Assembly (NCBI GenBank): GCA_011799875.1
Contig: CM022299.1
Coordinates: forward strand, 33,748,755 to 33,812,754
From: Thinopyrum elongatum
Lineage: Eukaryota > Streptophyta > Magnoliopsida > Poales > Poaceae
Length of the DNA: 64,000 nt
Reading direction: 5' to 3'
Shown here: piece after piece, positions 45,230-57,500 of the stretch
How the letters are laid out: every line of letters begins with the position of its first letter
Numbering within the stretch: the first letter of the stretch is position 1
Program-made: the position numbers and the translations under genes
The notes under the pieces: model-generated
The model's database searches: none
Told to the model about the DNA's origin: nothing
The model's input: the letters and a program-made list of their open reading frames with translations, nothing else

Positions 45230-46189
45230 CAGTGTAGGAAACACCTCTGCTGGTCGATCGCTCTCTCCTAAATGTCGCGTGTCTTCAGGAGCGCAGCACC
45301 GGTCGCATCAAAGTGGCCGCTCGTCCCGCTCTGCCCTGCACCTCATTCGTGCCGTCGCCATCTCTATGGTATTCTTCGTCGCTTGCTGTACATCTCCACA
45401 ATGTACACCACGTCTAATTCCACCTCTTGTCTCTTAATTGAATTCTGAAGCAATTAGCTTGTAATTACCTGATTGCAATGGAATATATACACGAAAGAGA
45501 GGAATCATGGATTCTAATATGGAACTGTACAATTTTCTTCCACTGTGTTTGGATTTCTAGGATGTCTTTTTGTGTAGCACATGAGTTCAGTTATTTCCTA
45601 TCTGTAGTACAGTACCAAATAAGAATGAAGGTTTTGTATGGCTCAAGCAAACTGAAACTGCCCTTAGGAATATTTAATTATTTATGCGCTTCCAACCATT
45701 GCTGTAGAAGTAATATTTTCAATATTTTTTACATACTGAAAAATGTACAGAGGCAATTGTGCTATCGTGCATGTCAAGCCATAACGTAGCTCCAATAGAA
45801 ATTGTAATAGATGGTCATGTTATATGACACTTTTCGGGTGACTAAAAATGTGTGCAGAATATATTTATATTCAAAAGGTCTAGATATATTGCTCATTTAA
45901 ATAGTAGGAACAAATAGTACATTCTTAAGTGTAAAATGAAAACCTGATCTGTTCCTCAAATCAGTTTGTAGTTCTATGCACTCACATCCTCTTAATCATC
46001 ATGTCTCACAATGTTAGGCAGTAGCATAATAAGATCATCCTGCTGCCAGTTAGGTCAGATCTTACATTTTTAGCATCCTAGGTATTATCTCTGTGTTAAA
46101 CCACTCCTATGTTTTATGGCACAAGTTTATACTGTAGAAAGCTTCTTATAGATGTTGTGGTTATTATGAAAACTAAGCCTTCACCATTG
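45230..46189. other. Anonymous AT-rich spacer
   Basis: No motif, repeat or coding frame that I can support. Confidence 0.35.
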
Positions 46190-46350
46190 CTGCAGGAAAG
46201 CACAGGAAGCTGATAAAATCTTTTGCGTGAAGGATCGTTTCACTCAAGGAAAGCCAGGTCCTTAATTACCTCACCCTTTACAAAGTGCCAAGAATCTGTG
46301 AGAAAGGATGTTGAGCGAGCTTTTGGAGTGCTTCAAGCTAGCACTATTTT
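46190..46350 (+). pseudogene. PIF/Harbinger transposase fragment
   Basis: The frame contains KCQESVRKDVERAFGVLQAS (about 46280-46340), the well-conserved RKDVERAFGVLQ block of plant PIF/Harbinger transposases (DDE_4/Plant_tran families), which includes the last catalytic acidic residue region. The sequence upstream (gcacaggaagctgataaa) and downstream has lost similarity and no other DDE block is seen. It is a remnant of roughly 150 bases. The frame itself runs on to 46498 by chance. Confidence 0.6.
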
Positions 46351-46666
46351 TGGAAATAAAATAATATTCATAGTTTATATTGGAATAATCATGTTCGGAA
46401 AGCGTGCCCATTGTTCAATAGTCTTGTCCATAACCAAGCCATCCAACACTATACACTTAAGTGAAGCAGAGGTAGTGAAATTGACCAATTATGAGTAATT
46501 ATTTATTTGGATGTCATTGTATATCAATTAATCATAGATATTTGTTAGGATCAACAACGCTTTGAAATAATAAGCAACTCCACCAATTTGGAGGAAGGTC
46601 TGTAGTGTGGTATGTAATTTGATCCAAGTTAGATGGTGCACTTTGATATATTTTGGCAGAAATCTG

Positions 46667-47036
46667 TTGGTGCTCCCGGGAGCGCACGCTCCTGCGCGTG
46701 AAAATATATTTTTTGAAATGTCAAAATAATTCCAACAAAAATTCTATGTGTTCTCTGTCACATCCAAATGCTACATACAAATTTGTAGGCAAAAAGATTA
46801 AACATTTTGGCCTGTGCAAAAAAATAAATAAACACCAAATGTTACCCCAAAATGTCACCCTAAATTTGTTTCTTTTTCACCGGCGAAACACCGCTGCTCC
46901 GTTTCGCATGAAAACTTTTAAGAATGCTTGCGACACTAACACGAACATGTACAAAAGAATTCAGAATTTTTTAAAAACATTTACTATATATTCTTCGTTT
47001 ACTCTTCACGTGGGATCGCGTGCTCCCAGGAGCCAA
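46667..47036. mobile_element. MITE-like 370 bp element with imperfect terminal inverted repeats
   Basis: The left end ttggtgctcccgggagcgca and the right end (minus strand) ttggctcctgggagcacgcg pair over roughly 35 bases with mismatches, and both continue into acgtgaa/gcgtgaa. The interior is AT-rich and non-coding; a 139-codon frame crosses it without known motifs. The flanking bases do not form a clear target duplication, so the exact ends are uncertain. Confidence 0.55.
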
Positions 47037-47808
47037 AACGTCATTCTCATATTTTGGCTAATTTTGTGCTAGCATAGTTAATCAGTACCAGAAACTTCTG
47101 TCGAAGCCAATGCAAAAAGCAAGACATGAAATCCTGGCAAAGATTATATGAGCTGGCTATAACATGGAAACAAAGGGAGTCTTAGCCCGGAGTCTTTTAA
47201 ATCAAGAAGTAGATGAAGTATTGATGTATCTTTTATATCTCAACAAGTGTGAGTTGGACGTTTTCTTTGTACTGGCAAATTACATATATGTCGTGTTCCT
47301 TTACAAAATGATATGGACGTTAGTTATTTCATTTTGTTTGAGGGGAAGTTATTTTGTCCATGGATCTCAATAATAATAAAAGAAGTAATTCAAAGGCAAG
47401 AATAACCATGTAATCACAACAACTGGTACTTGAATGCTGTGAAGATTTATGACAAGGGAAATGGATTAGCTGATTGATGTGCAATGCTAAAATTTGTTGT
47501 TGTCACTTTTCTCTTGCATACTTTCAATATCCTTTGTGATTCCGTAGCGTAGCACAGGCATCTTACTAGTATGTTCAAAATTGCGATGATCACGTTCATC
47601 ATTTAGTCATGTGGTCTTCTACTAAAACTGTATCCTGGTCCCCTAGGTGGTTTTTGGTAATTAGTATCCTGATGAGAATTGGGATAAGGTTTTGTCTTAG
47701 TTTTATTCTGGCTCACATTATCCTCAGTTTTTTGTAAACTTGAGAAAAAGAGTTGTACGGCCGAGCGTGATGCTTCTCAGTTGGGGGGTTGTAGAATGTC
47801 TATTAGTT
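47037..47808. other. Anonymous spacer
   Basis: No supported feature; short frames only. Confidence 0.35.
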
Positions 47809-47822
47809 AGACTAAAACATAG
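47809..47822. repeat. 14 bp target-site duplication, left copy
   Basis: agactaaaacatag, identical to 48511-48524. Confidence 0.85.
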
Positions 47823-48510
47823 GACGGAGTGTTTGGACGCAAAGTATATGTAAGAAAGCTCAGGGCTTGGCCTCCTCCCCAAGAAAACTTAGGGTTCCTT
47901 TGCCTCCCGCCTGCGCTGCCGCCGGTCTGCCTCGTCTCCGGTGGCCTTAGGGCCATGGTGGCGAGGTGGATCCCGGCCCTTGCCGGCGGGAGGGCTCCGT
48001 TTTTAGATGTTTCTTCAACTTTTGTTAGGGTTTGTGTCCTGCTCAGGAAGACGAGACGGCGGCGGCTCCCTGAAGATGGAATAAGATTCTCCCCACCTAG
48101 CCCCCGTTCTGGTGGTGTGTCTAGCATCATCGGTGGGCGTGTGGAAATGTGTCTCCGGCGGATCTATCGTCGGTGGATTTGCTCGGATCTGGTCGTAGTT
48201 CGTCTATGTTTGTGTTTCTTCAGGTTGGATCCTTCCGATCTACGTTACTCTTCATCGGCGGCGGTTGCTGTTTTGCTGCGCTGGTTCTATGGGACCTTAG
48301 CACGACGACTTCCCGACTGTCTACTACAACAAGTTTTGCCCGGCTCCGGTGAGGGAGGGGGGATGAAGGCGGCGCGCCTTTGGCTCACTTCAGTGATTGT
48401 AGCCGTCGCTAGGTGGTCTATGGACCTGGATGAAATTTTTATTATTTCTGGTGTTCGTTGTATTGCCATGATTGAAGATGAATAGATTGGAAGTTTTCTC
48501 GCAAAAAAAG
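47823..48510 (+). mobile_element. 688 bp non-LTR retroposon insertion (SINE-like or internally deleted LINE)
   Basis: Flanked by a perfect 14 bp direct repeat and ending in gcaaaaaaag, the hallmarks of target-primed reverse transcription. The body is GC-rich with an open plus-strand frame of 218 codons (47829-48485), with no endonuclease or reverse transcriptase motif. The 3' end (gatgaatagattggaagttttctcgc then A-run) is of the kind seen in grass LINEs. It may be a LINE that kept its 5' leader and 3' tail but lost its interior, a long SINE, or a processed transcript of a host gene. Confidence 0.75.
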
Positions 48511-48524
48511 AGACTAAAACATAG
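48511..48524. repeat. 14 bp target-site duplication, right copy
   Basis: agactaaaacatag directly after the A-run. Confidence 0.85.
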
Positions 48525-50229
48525 AATTTCTTGCGGGTGATCAACACTTTTAGAATGCATTGGTATTGTTTAGATAACATATGTCCAATTTTTTTAGTGT
48601 TTGTACAGTCTATTTCTTTTATTTTTATCACATTCCTTTATTTTTCTTTAACTTTTTATTTTTTAGATGTTGTGATGTGAGCCTTTGCAAGGGAGGAGCC
48701 AAAAGAGGCGAAGATCAATCACAAAACATGTATACATCAATCATCCTAATTCAAAACACGTAAACCTGAGACCCAAGCTAAGCCAACTACAAGTTCATTG
48801 GACCTAAGGAAAAGTCTCAACACAGAATTCTCTTGCAACCAATAGAATTTCTCTATCCAGTTACATAACATCATTTTGAAAAACGATTGAGAAAAGCACA
48901 AAATATACTAAAGCATAATACTTCAAAACATAACAAACAAATGAATACGAATTATTTCATATGCGTAACAATTATAAGAGTCATAATAGACGGGCGCAGC
49001 ACCTCGGGCAATCAATGATCTAGTACATACTCTAAAACTGCAGGTAGTCTTTTACTCCAAAAGTACATACATGCATGTTTGGATGTGGCAACTGTAGTAG
49101 GGATGTCTCGTCAGGAACTATGTTTCCATGTGGCAACACATGCATGCATGGTACGTTGGATATGCATATCAAGACAATTATGTCCAAGAGAAGTACACAA
49201 GGACATGGTAGCTCTACAGTATATATCAAATTTATTCTATATATTGATGAGTATGTAAAAAAGAGCACATTAATGTTAATAGCATAAAAGGATAAATGTT
49301 CTAAAATTATTTCGTAAAATTTCCTTCTCAATCTGCATATACCTCTTATTTGTTCTTTTTCTATAATGATTTGGCTCCATTACTTTGGTAAAAATTAGTA
49401 CTATAAGTTTACTCGTAAACACATTCCATCCTAAAAAATGTACAATTAAATTTTGTGTGATTATTTCATAGAAATATATAAACAATTTACACTGTTGAAA
49501 CAAAAATATATATTTTTTTCCATGAAAAATATTTCCGTACTATAACTAGCTTTATTATTGTACTAAAAATAGTAGATATATCATTACTCATTGATACATG
49601 CCATCCCAAATACTATAGCATCAAATTCGTGTGACTCTTCCTGTTAAATTATTTAAACAATCCACTTGATATTTTTATTTTCCATGAAAATTGCAAATTT
49701 TAATTTTTGTATATTTTTTATTATACATATAACGTAATTCTCTAATGTGTGATGTCCAAGACCATGCGAAGGTCAAAAAGCAATCTGTTTTTATGAAGGG
49801 AGTAAATACACAATCGATCCCTCGAAGTAGTCCCATGCCCTAATGCGATCCAAAAAATATGAAAAGACATTGATACAAACTATCAAAACCATATTTTTGA
49901 TTGGTTATATCCATCAAACAAAATCTTGTACATCTATAATATCTAGAAGGTCATGCACTTCATATAGTACTTCAAGCTGATGCACTACACACCATCTAAG
50001 TTCATACAACACTGATACAAAAATCTTAAGGGACCAGATGTACAATTTTCTCAAAATTTAGGGTGACACCGAGTCAAGCAACAGAGAACAGACTGGTCGG
50101 CATCCACTGCGAAAACTTCCTTTGCAATCTTACAAGTCAATCCACTGTCTTTTTTATTTGAAAAGAAAAGGCAGTCCAGTGCATTAACTTGCTTTGCATT
50201 CTTCCAAGTCAATGGCATGTAATTCAATG
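48525..50229. other. AT-rich intergenic stretch
   Basis: No gene, repeat array or structured element that I can support. 50050-50229 may be remote flank of the kinase pseudogene. Confidence 0.4.
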
Positions 50230-50767
50230 CAAGTTGAAGCTCATGTGTATACGCTTACATATCCAAGTAGATTGTCGAAGCCTCCACATTATTGGTTACC
50301 ATAATTATGTTTTCCGCTAAGGATCTCAAAAATGACAACACCAAAGCTGAAGACATCAGATTTAATAGAGAAGACGCCCTTCGAAGCATACTCAGGGGCC
50401 ATGTAACCACTAAAATGGTATATGATAAATGTCAAGATTATCTTATCTGGTTGAAATGCAATATATATAATTGTAATTGGAGTTTTTTCTATGAAACTTA
50501 GTATGTCCCAACCACTCTTCTTGTAGTGTCGCCTTTAGTTTCATTTGAGCTGGATATTTTTGCTAGCCCGAAATCTGAATTTTTTGGATTCATTTCGATG
50601 TCTAGGAGAATGTTTCTTGGTTAAGATCTCGATGTATGACAAGCAATCGAGAGTGCTTATGTAAGTAATGGAGTCCATGTGCTAATCCTTTCATTATTTC
50701 TAATAGTTTTGTCCAATCTAGTAAAGCTCTTTCATACTCATCTGCATATCAATTAGATGCTTAGTAT
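50230..50767 (-). pseudogene. Receptor-like kinase (cysteine-rich RLK type) kinase-domain fragment
   Basis: On the minus strand, 50767-50501 gives [21 protein letters not shown]...VIHRDL (catalytic loop), then after a frame change [18 protein letters not shown] (DFG magnesium loop) and RRVVGTY. After an intron of about 90 bases (50410-50500, acceptor ttttag intact, donor GT lost), 50409-50290 gives [20 protein letters not shown] then [13 protein letters not shown] (APE and subdomain IX). This order is that of plant DUF26/S-locus type receptor kinases. A frameshift in the HRDL-NILLD stretch, a lost donor and a stop after SGKHNYGNQ mark a pseudogene. CACTA-C starts at 50768, so the upstream part has been displaced beyond that element. 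Confidence 0.8.
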
Positions 50768-51000
50768 CACTAGTAGAAAACAGGGCATCAGTACCGGCTC
50801 CAGAGGGCCTTCAGTCCCGGTTCTGCAACCGGGACAAAACGATCGGGACTAATGCCCTCCACTTTTAGTCCCGGTTGGATTACGAACTGGGACTAAAGGA
50901 GCTCCATGTGGCCGCTGTGGGGCGCCCAGGCAGGAGGACCTTTAGTCCCGGTTGGTAACACCGACCGGGACTAAAAGGCAGCCACACGTCAGCAGCTGCC
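50768..51000. repeat. Subterminal repeats of CACTA-C
   Basis: tagtcccggtt and complements at about 50812, 50868, 50940 and 50965; taacaccgaccggga forms the spacer of a hairpin. Confidence 0.75.
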
Positions 51001-51415
51001 AGGCGCTGGGGTTTTTTTTTTTGAAAGTAGGGATTTAGGGGTTTTGGAGGGTTTAGGGGTTTCATATTGTGTTTCCCCCTTTTATTTTTCTGTTTAACCT
51101 TCAATTCTTTTACATTTAGGTTTTCATTTTTATTTAATGTTTTCCATTCAACTCGATGCTAGCTACGACATATAGCAATGAAGGAACCATTACACAAGAT
51201 CGTCATGAACATATATAGAGAAAAGTGACCTCTCTTTCACCGTGCTTGGTCGAACAACAATTTTTCGTATATCTATCCGACACTACTACATATATACAAT
51301 ATAACATCTCTTACGATCCCTAACATCATCTACCAAAATCCATTTGCAATTCCATATGGTATTCTCCCTTTTCAGGTATGACGTGGTCAACAAAGAATCC
51401 CGTCAATTCCTCTTA
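51001..51415. other. 3' flank of the CACTA-C gene
   Basis: Contains a T-rich/ggggtttagggg stretch at 51010-51065; otherwise anonymous. Confidence 0.4.
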
Positions 51416-51419
51416 AATT

Positions 51420-54400
51420 GCTCGTATGCGATCATGTGGTAGGAGTTGATCCCGCATCTCCCGCATCTAATTTAAAGAAGGGGGTCAATACATATATATG
51501 AATGAAACTCAACACAATTGATGGTAATAAAATAAAATTGTGAATATTGTTTACGTACTTCAAATTGTTGGTCAGAGAAGCCCCGCTCGGAGGTCGAGGG
51601 GCGCATGAACTCGCAAACGTAGTATCCACATAAATTATTCCCGGGTGCCTGCAACAAACACTTTACGAGAATAGAGTTCAATCAAAATGATAATCAAGCA
51701 TGATAATGGTATTGATGAAACTAGAATCAATGAGAGATGCGCGGAACTAGCTAGTACTACTTACTTTGGGGTGTGTAAATCGCAGCTCATTCTTCAGACC
51801 CGGAACCATTTTGGTGAACTTTTTCCAAACCCTGCCCGGCAAAGAAAATGATTACTTGATATCAGGAAATGAACGAAAGTTGCTGATATGGTGCGATAAT
51901 GATTGAACTTACTTCTGGAGCATTTCACTCATGTCCGCCCACAGCTTAGGATCTTTACGTCTCGAGTCTAAGACAATTACTACTCCCCCGTCAAGCTTAA
52001 TGGATAGCAGAATAAAGTGGGAGCTGCGCACGCATAACTCATCAATTACAGTACTTAACCTCGAGTAAGCGAAACCGAATATGCACAAGACAGTAACACT
52101 CACTTGAAGTTGTAAGGAAAGAGTATTTCTCTTTTGTTTTGATGTCGAAGGAACGCGTTTAGCAAGTTTTCCTCAGTATCTTTGGCTTTCTTTTGTACCG
52201 CCCATTCATTTACGGTATTTGGGCTAATGAACCCAATGTCATCGATTTGTCTTCTTTTGCATTCGACGATCTTCAATCTGCATAATATAGTGAGGATAGT
52301 TATATATACATGCAATGAACGAGCTGAGCTAGAGACTTAATTACATAAATAATACTTACAGACAGTAGCAAGTCATGAGAGTTTTGTCGAGGGCGTCTTG
52401 ATTGAATAACTGAAATAATTCCACAAATTGAACTTACATCAGGTCGACTCCAATAAAGTCGTGCTCATCTTTAACTCCCAGCAACATACTGTCGGTCCCA
52501 TCCTTGCTGTAGGTTTCCTAGTACCAATCATGCAATCTTTGCATCATCGTTGTTAGATGCGGGAGCTGATCAGGTTTGACGAGAGGCTTCTCGTGCTCGT
52601 ATCTAAAGGGCGCTACTACCTCAGCCATTTCAAATAGTACATCATCGCCCACGTAATCACCAAGAGTGGTACCGGGCGCTAGCCCCGGATGATTAGCGAT
52701 ATCGCTAGACACCTTGAGCGGGGGGCACGATTGCTTCTCCTATTCACCGAGCTGGGGAATTGTTTTCCCAATTCGTCTTGTAGCACTGGTAGTACTTCCC
52801 GACCACCGGATCTAATTTCTCCTTTGGAGGTGGAGGTTTCCGTTTAAAATGGGCCTGCACTTCGGCATCCATGATTTCCTTGTTTTCCTTGTCAGTCCTC
52901 TCATATGGTAACTTTGGAGGAGCCCTGAGGCTTGGACCAACTCTGAATTTCTTGCCTGTTGTAGTGCTATCCGCCGGAGCGGCGGCGCCTCTCTTCCGCC
53001 GTTGCTGAGGTGGAGGAGTCCGCTGACGCGCCAGAGGAGGCGGAGTCCACTGACGCGGCGGAGACAGCTGAGGCGGAAGAGGACTCTCTTGAGGGGCCTC
53101 CTCCGCCGGAGACAGCTGAGGCGGCGGAGACATCTCATGCACAGAAGACGACTCGGGCAGCTGAGACGGCTGAGCTGGACTGTGAGGAGTCTGCTGAGGG
53201 GCCTCCTCCGGCTGAGTCTGCTGAGGCGGTGTCCAGTTAGGAAGCTTGATGTTCTCCTTTCTCCATAGACAGGTAGTCCTTAAGGCATTTTCCAGAATAA
53301 TCTCCCCTTCACCTGTAGGGTACTCAAGCTCCAGCCCCTCAAATCCGTCCATTATTTCTTCCACCCCGACAATAGCAAAGCCATGTGGAATCGGACGGTA
53401 ATGGAAAGTTCCCTCAGCTCGAGGAGGTAATACATAGCCGACCGCCACCTTCAAGGTCAGGTTATGGCATTTTGCCATTAGCACACAATGTTCTTTCTCC
53501 ATGATACCATCCACGGGGTAGCGAGGAGCCGTGATATTAGGCTGAACGAGCTCCGTGGAAGCCACGCTGCTTCTCCACTGAGATGGTGGGGTAGCTTCGG
53601 GGGCAGTGTCGAATGAAGGATCTTTGTGCCGCTGAGATGGTTGGCCGGTAGCTCGCTGGCTCTCAAGTTCCTCTAGTTTCGCTAATCTTTCATTGATCTT
53701 CTGCATTTCGCTTGCTTCCTCTTTCTTCTTTCTCTCTCAGCTTCTATAACCAGTGCTGTCGGGAAATCCATGCACCCACGGAATGGAGCCTGATGTGCCT
53801 CGTGTTCGTCCAGGGTGTTTAGGATTCTTGAGGGCCTTGGACAGCTCGTCCTTCTCTCTGTCGGGATGGAACCTCCCTTCCTGTGCTTCCTTGATTGCTC
53901 CCTCAAGCTTTTTGACGGGTATTGCAAGTTGAGCTTTCGTGAAACGACACTTCCCTGATTCTGGGTCCAAAGTTCCCCCAACCCCAAAGAATCAAGCCCT
54001 TGCCCGATCTGGCCAGTGCAATGTCGCTGGTTGAACCCCTTTAGCAAGCAGGTCTTGCTCAGCTTTGTCCCACATAGGCCGGGCTTTGCTGTAGCCACCT
54101 GACCCCGTAACATGGTGATACTTCATCTTTGTAGCATTTTGCTTATTTATCTCTGACCTTTGCTTGGCCTTCTCCGATTTCTTGTAGGCCACAAATGCGG
54201 GCCAGTGATCTTTTATCTTCTCATATTGGCCAGTGAATTCTGGAGTCTTGTCTTTGTCGACAAACTTTTTGTTCAAATCTTTCTTCCAGTTCTTGAATAG
54301 TTCTGCCATCTTCTTAAGAGCAAACACCTTGACCTTTCGCTGTTTAACTGGGTTATTCGGATCCTCCTCTAGCGGTAGGCTGAAATTTGTCATCAGCGAG

Positions 54401-54582
54401 TTCCAAAGATCATCTTTCTGTCTATCGTGGACATAAGAAACTTCAGGGTCCTTCTTCTTATTCCATTCTTGGATGTTGATCGGGACGTTGACCCTAACAA
54501 TAACTCCAGACTGATGTACAAATTTGTCTTTGGTCCGCTTGGGAGCAATCGGTTGGCCATTTGGAGCGACTACTTCGATCGT
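51420..54582 (-). pseudogene. Transposase_24 / proline-rich / Ulp1-like protease protein of CACTA-C, truncated and broken
   Basis: The minus-strand frame enters at 54582 (EVVAPNGQPI...) and runs through the Transposase_24 region: TPEFTGQYEKIKDHW near 54220, KYHHVTGSGGYSKARP near 54110 and TLDPESGKC near 53960. A charged coiled coil follows (53740-53640), then a conserved middle domain and a Pro/Gln-rich PPPQLSP segment (53220-52990). A 320-codon frame spans 53706-52744. The Ulp1-like part is split by introns: FHFILLSIKL-GGVVIVLDS (His and Asp, about 52022-51960) and GNNLCGYYVCEF (Cys, about 51640). Frame changes near 53990, 53745 and 52740 and a stop near 52518 suggest inactivity. The N-terminus is cut by the LTR at 54583. 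Confidence 0.78.
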
Positions 54583-57500
54583 TGTGACGCCCCCGGTTCA
54601 ATCGTACACTAGTCATACACGCAAACGTGTACTATCAAGCCCAGGGACTCACGGGAAGATATCACAACACAACTCTAAACACAAATAAACGGAGGTCCAC
54701 AATATTACAGACCAGGGATCCGAAGATCCGAATACATAAGTCAGTCATACAAATAATATCTGGGTACAGACATAGTTAGACAAGTTATGCCTTAAGAAGG
54801 CTAGCACAAACAGCGACACTAGATCGAAAGGCGTTGGCCTCCTGCCTGGGAGCCTCCGATCCTACTCCTGGTCAGCTGGCTCGATCCAGTAGTACGTGCC
54901 CTCTGGACCCGCCTGGTAGTAGGCTCCGGTGGTGGCGTCTGGCTCCTGGACTCCATCGTCTGGTGTATCATCAAGGTGGGGTATATGGGGGAAAGGAGAA
55001 AATAAAGCAACCGTGAGTACTCATCCGAAGTACTCAGCAAGCAAGGATCTATACTACATATGCAACATTATCAATGGAGAAAAGGCTGTATATGTGGACT
55101 GGGCTGTAGAAATGCCAGAATAGAGAGAAAGGCCTAGTCCTATCGAAGACTAGCATCTTTAAACATCTTCTCAAAGCCATCATCTTGCAGCAGTAGAAGA
55201 GAGTAGAATAGCATTTTATTTAGCAAACATGTTGAAGTACAGCTCAAAGATCCTTCCTCGACTCCCAGCGAGAAAGTAATCCCGAAGCTTCAATTAAGTA
55301 ACAAGTATCCAGTTTAAGTAGTAGATCGGGATACACAAACTGAGCGTCCTTTACCGTAGGACCGGCTATCGATAGAAGATTCATCCCTGCAGGGGTGCAC
55401 TACTGTTACCCAACACGCTCGATCAACTCTGGCCGGACATACTTGCTGGGTAATGCCCGTCCTCGGAAGATCAACACGAAGCAGCGCTCTACCTAGGCTC
55501 AGCAGAGAGGTCAGCACGCCGGACTAACCTATGCACCCAGGGGTCTCGGGCCATCGCCCTGGGCACCCTGCGCGTTGCGTTGCTGGCCGGGGTGCAGCGC
55601 GACACTGAACTCGCCAGTGAAGTATCCAGCCCAATCCCGACGATCAGCCCGCACGGTGAATCGTGACGTCTGATAAGCTTTCGGCGAACGTACATCGCAG
55701 AGGGCCCCATAACCATTATCCCGCGTGGTGGTAGTGCGTATAGGGCACTCGACCCACTCAGATCACACACCCAAATCCAATAGGCTCAATTAGTATAAGC
55801 GGAGACAATCAGAGTCTCTGATGCTCCGCCACAATGTCACACTCGAGTGCCCTTCCGCACACCCGAAATCATAGATCCCCAGCGGGTACCCACCAGGGTG
55901 GACCCACCTTGCAAAAGGTCAAGTAACCGTGTGGTCATATTCATCAGGGTGAACGTATGAGGTATCACCCTCGAGGTTCACACTGAGGGGTTGCACGACA
56001 GAGTCGTATCGGACATGGAGAAGGAGGAATCACCCTCGATGACCACGACCGTACAGCTATGCTGCGAGTATTCATCAGGAGTGCGTTACGAGGTATCACC
56101 CTCGGCACTCGATAGATACTACGCAGAGTCGTACAACTAAGGGGGGGTGTGAAGTGAGGCGTCTGTCTCTGATCGACGATCACGTTGATCGAGCCGTCGA
56201 TGACAAGCAGGGGCAACAGGGTAAGGTGGTGGGGTCACGGATGGTTCACTACCAACCTATACTAATCAGTTTTTCATAGGCAGGTAAGGTAGCAATGAAC
56301 AGGTTACAACGCAGGCTATGCATCAGAATAGGAGCATACATTACAGTAGCGAAATCTAATGCAAGCAGGAGATAGAATGGGCGATATCTGGAATGCTCAA
56401 GGGGGGGGGCTTGCCTGGTTGCTCTGGCAAGAGGGGAAGGTCGTCACGGGGCTCTCGTCGGTAGAGTATCGTATCCTGGTGCAGCGCCGTCGGTCTCAGT
56501 GTCTATCGAGAGAGAGAAGGAGGGGGAGAGAAAACATAAATTCACGGCAATAATGCAAACATATGTATGACATGCCTAAATGATATGCCGGGGTGTTCTA
56601 ACTGCCTAACTAAACGATTTAGTTAATTTAGGATTTTATTCGGATTTATTAATTAGGGTTGGACACTATTCATTTATCGAAATCGTCTAATTGTTCAACG
56701 TTCTTATAGTTGCGGGCGTCTGACGGGAATACAGAGGGCGTATCCGGGCTCGTATCGTCGTTCTGAGCAAGTTTCATGTATAAAAATATTTCATCGGAGT
56801 TACGTTTATTAATATGATTTTCTAAAGTTTTTATTAAATTTTTGAAATTTAATTAATTTTAATTCAACATTATCCGAAACAGTGCTGAGATGACATCAGC
56901 ATGACCTCATGCTGATGTCAGCGGTTAATTAAGTTATTACTAATTACTGTTTAATTAACACTAATTAGTTAATTAGATTAACCTAATCAGGATTATTAAC
57001 TAATTAATTAATTATTTTAATTTTTTAATTATTTATTTTTATTTCTTTCTTTCTTTCTTTTTTTAAACGTTTTTAGGGCGTGGGCCCCATTCGTCAGCGT
57101 CACAGGGGGGTTCGGGCCCACCTGGGCAGTGGCCCAGGGGCCACAGGCGCGGGCGACGTGCGCGCGGTGCGCGCGGCGCTGGGGCGCTGGGGCGCCCGAA
57201 CTGGACGCCCAGTCGGCCACGCGGGGGGGGGGACTCGGGCTGGGTCGCGAGCACACGCCGCGTGCACGCGTTCGGCGGCGAGCGGCGGCGCGGCGCGGAG
57301 TCGGGCGAGCGGGGAGGGCGCGTAGCGGCGCAGGGCGCCGAGCGGGGCGAGAGGGGTCGGGGCGCGAGGCGGGCTCTCGGTGCGCTGGCTGTGCTCGGCG
57401 CGCGGCGTTGGGCGCGGCACCGCCTCTGCCAGCGCGCGAGCCGGCGGAGCGTGGCGAGCGGCGCGACGAGGGGAGGAGAGGAGAGGCGGGGGCCTCACCG

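Larger units (their letters stand above)
50768..54582 (-). mobile_element. CACTA-C: second tagtcccggtt-type CACTA element, truncated at right by the chromovirus
   Basis: The terminus CACTAGTAGAAAACAGGG at 50768 nearly matches the left end of CACTA-B and is followed by ggt.ctgcaaccgggac and tagtcccggttgg repeats. On the minus strand it encodes a Transposase_24/proline-rich/Ulp1 gene collinear with that of CACTA-B but clearly diverged from it. The gene is interrupted at 54583 by an LTR. The rest of the element, including any TNP2 gene, should lie beyond the right edge of the window. Confidence 0.82.

Noticed and set aside
47811..47835. Stowaway-like end (taggacggagtg) at the non-LTR insertion
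   Set aside because: The 14 bp direct repeat ends inside it, so the resemblance is better explained by chance at the element's start.
53002..53268. Arg/Leu-rich plus-strand frame of 88 codons
   Set aside because: Antisense of the Pro/Gln-rich repeats of the CACTA-C gene; the repeated codons create it.
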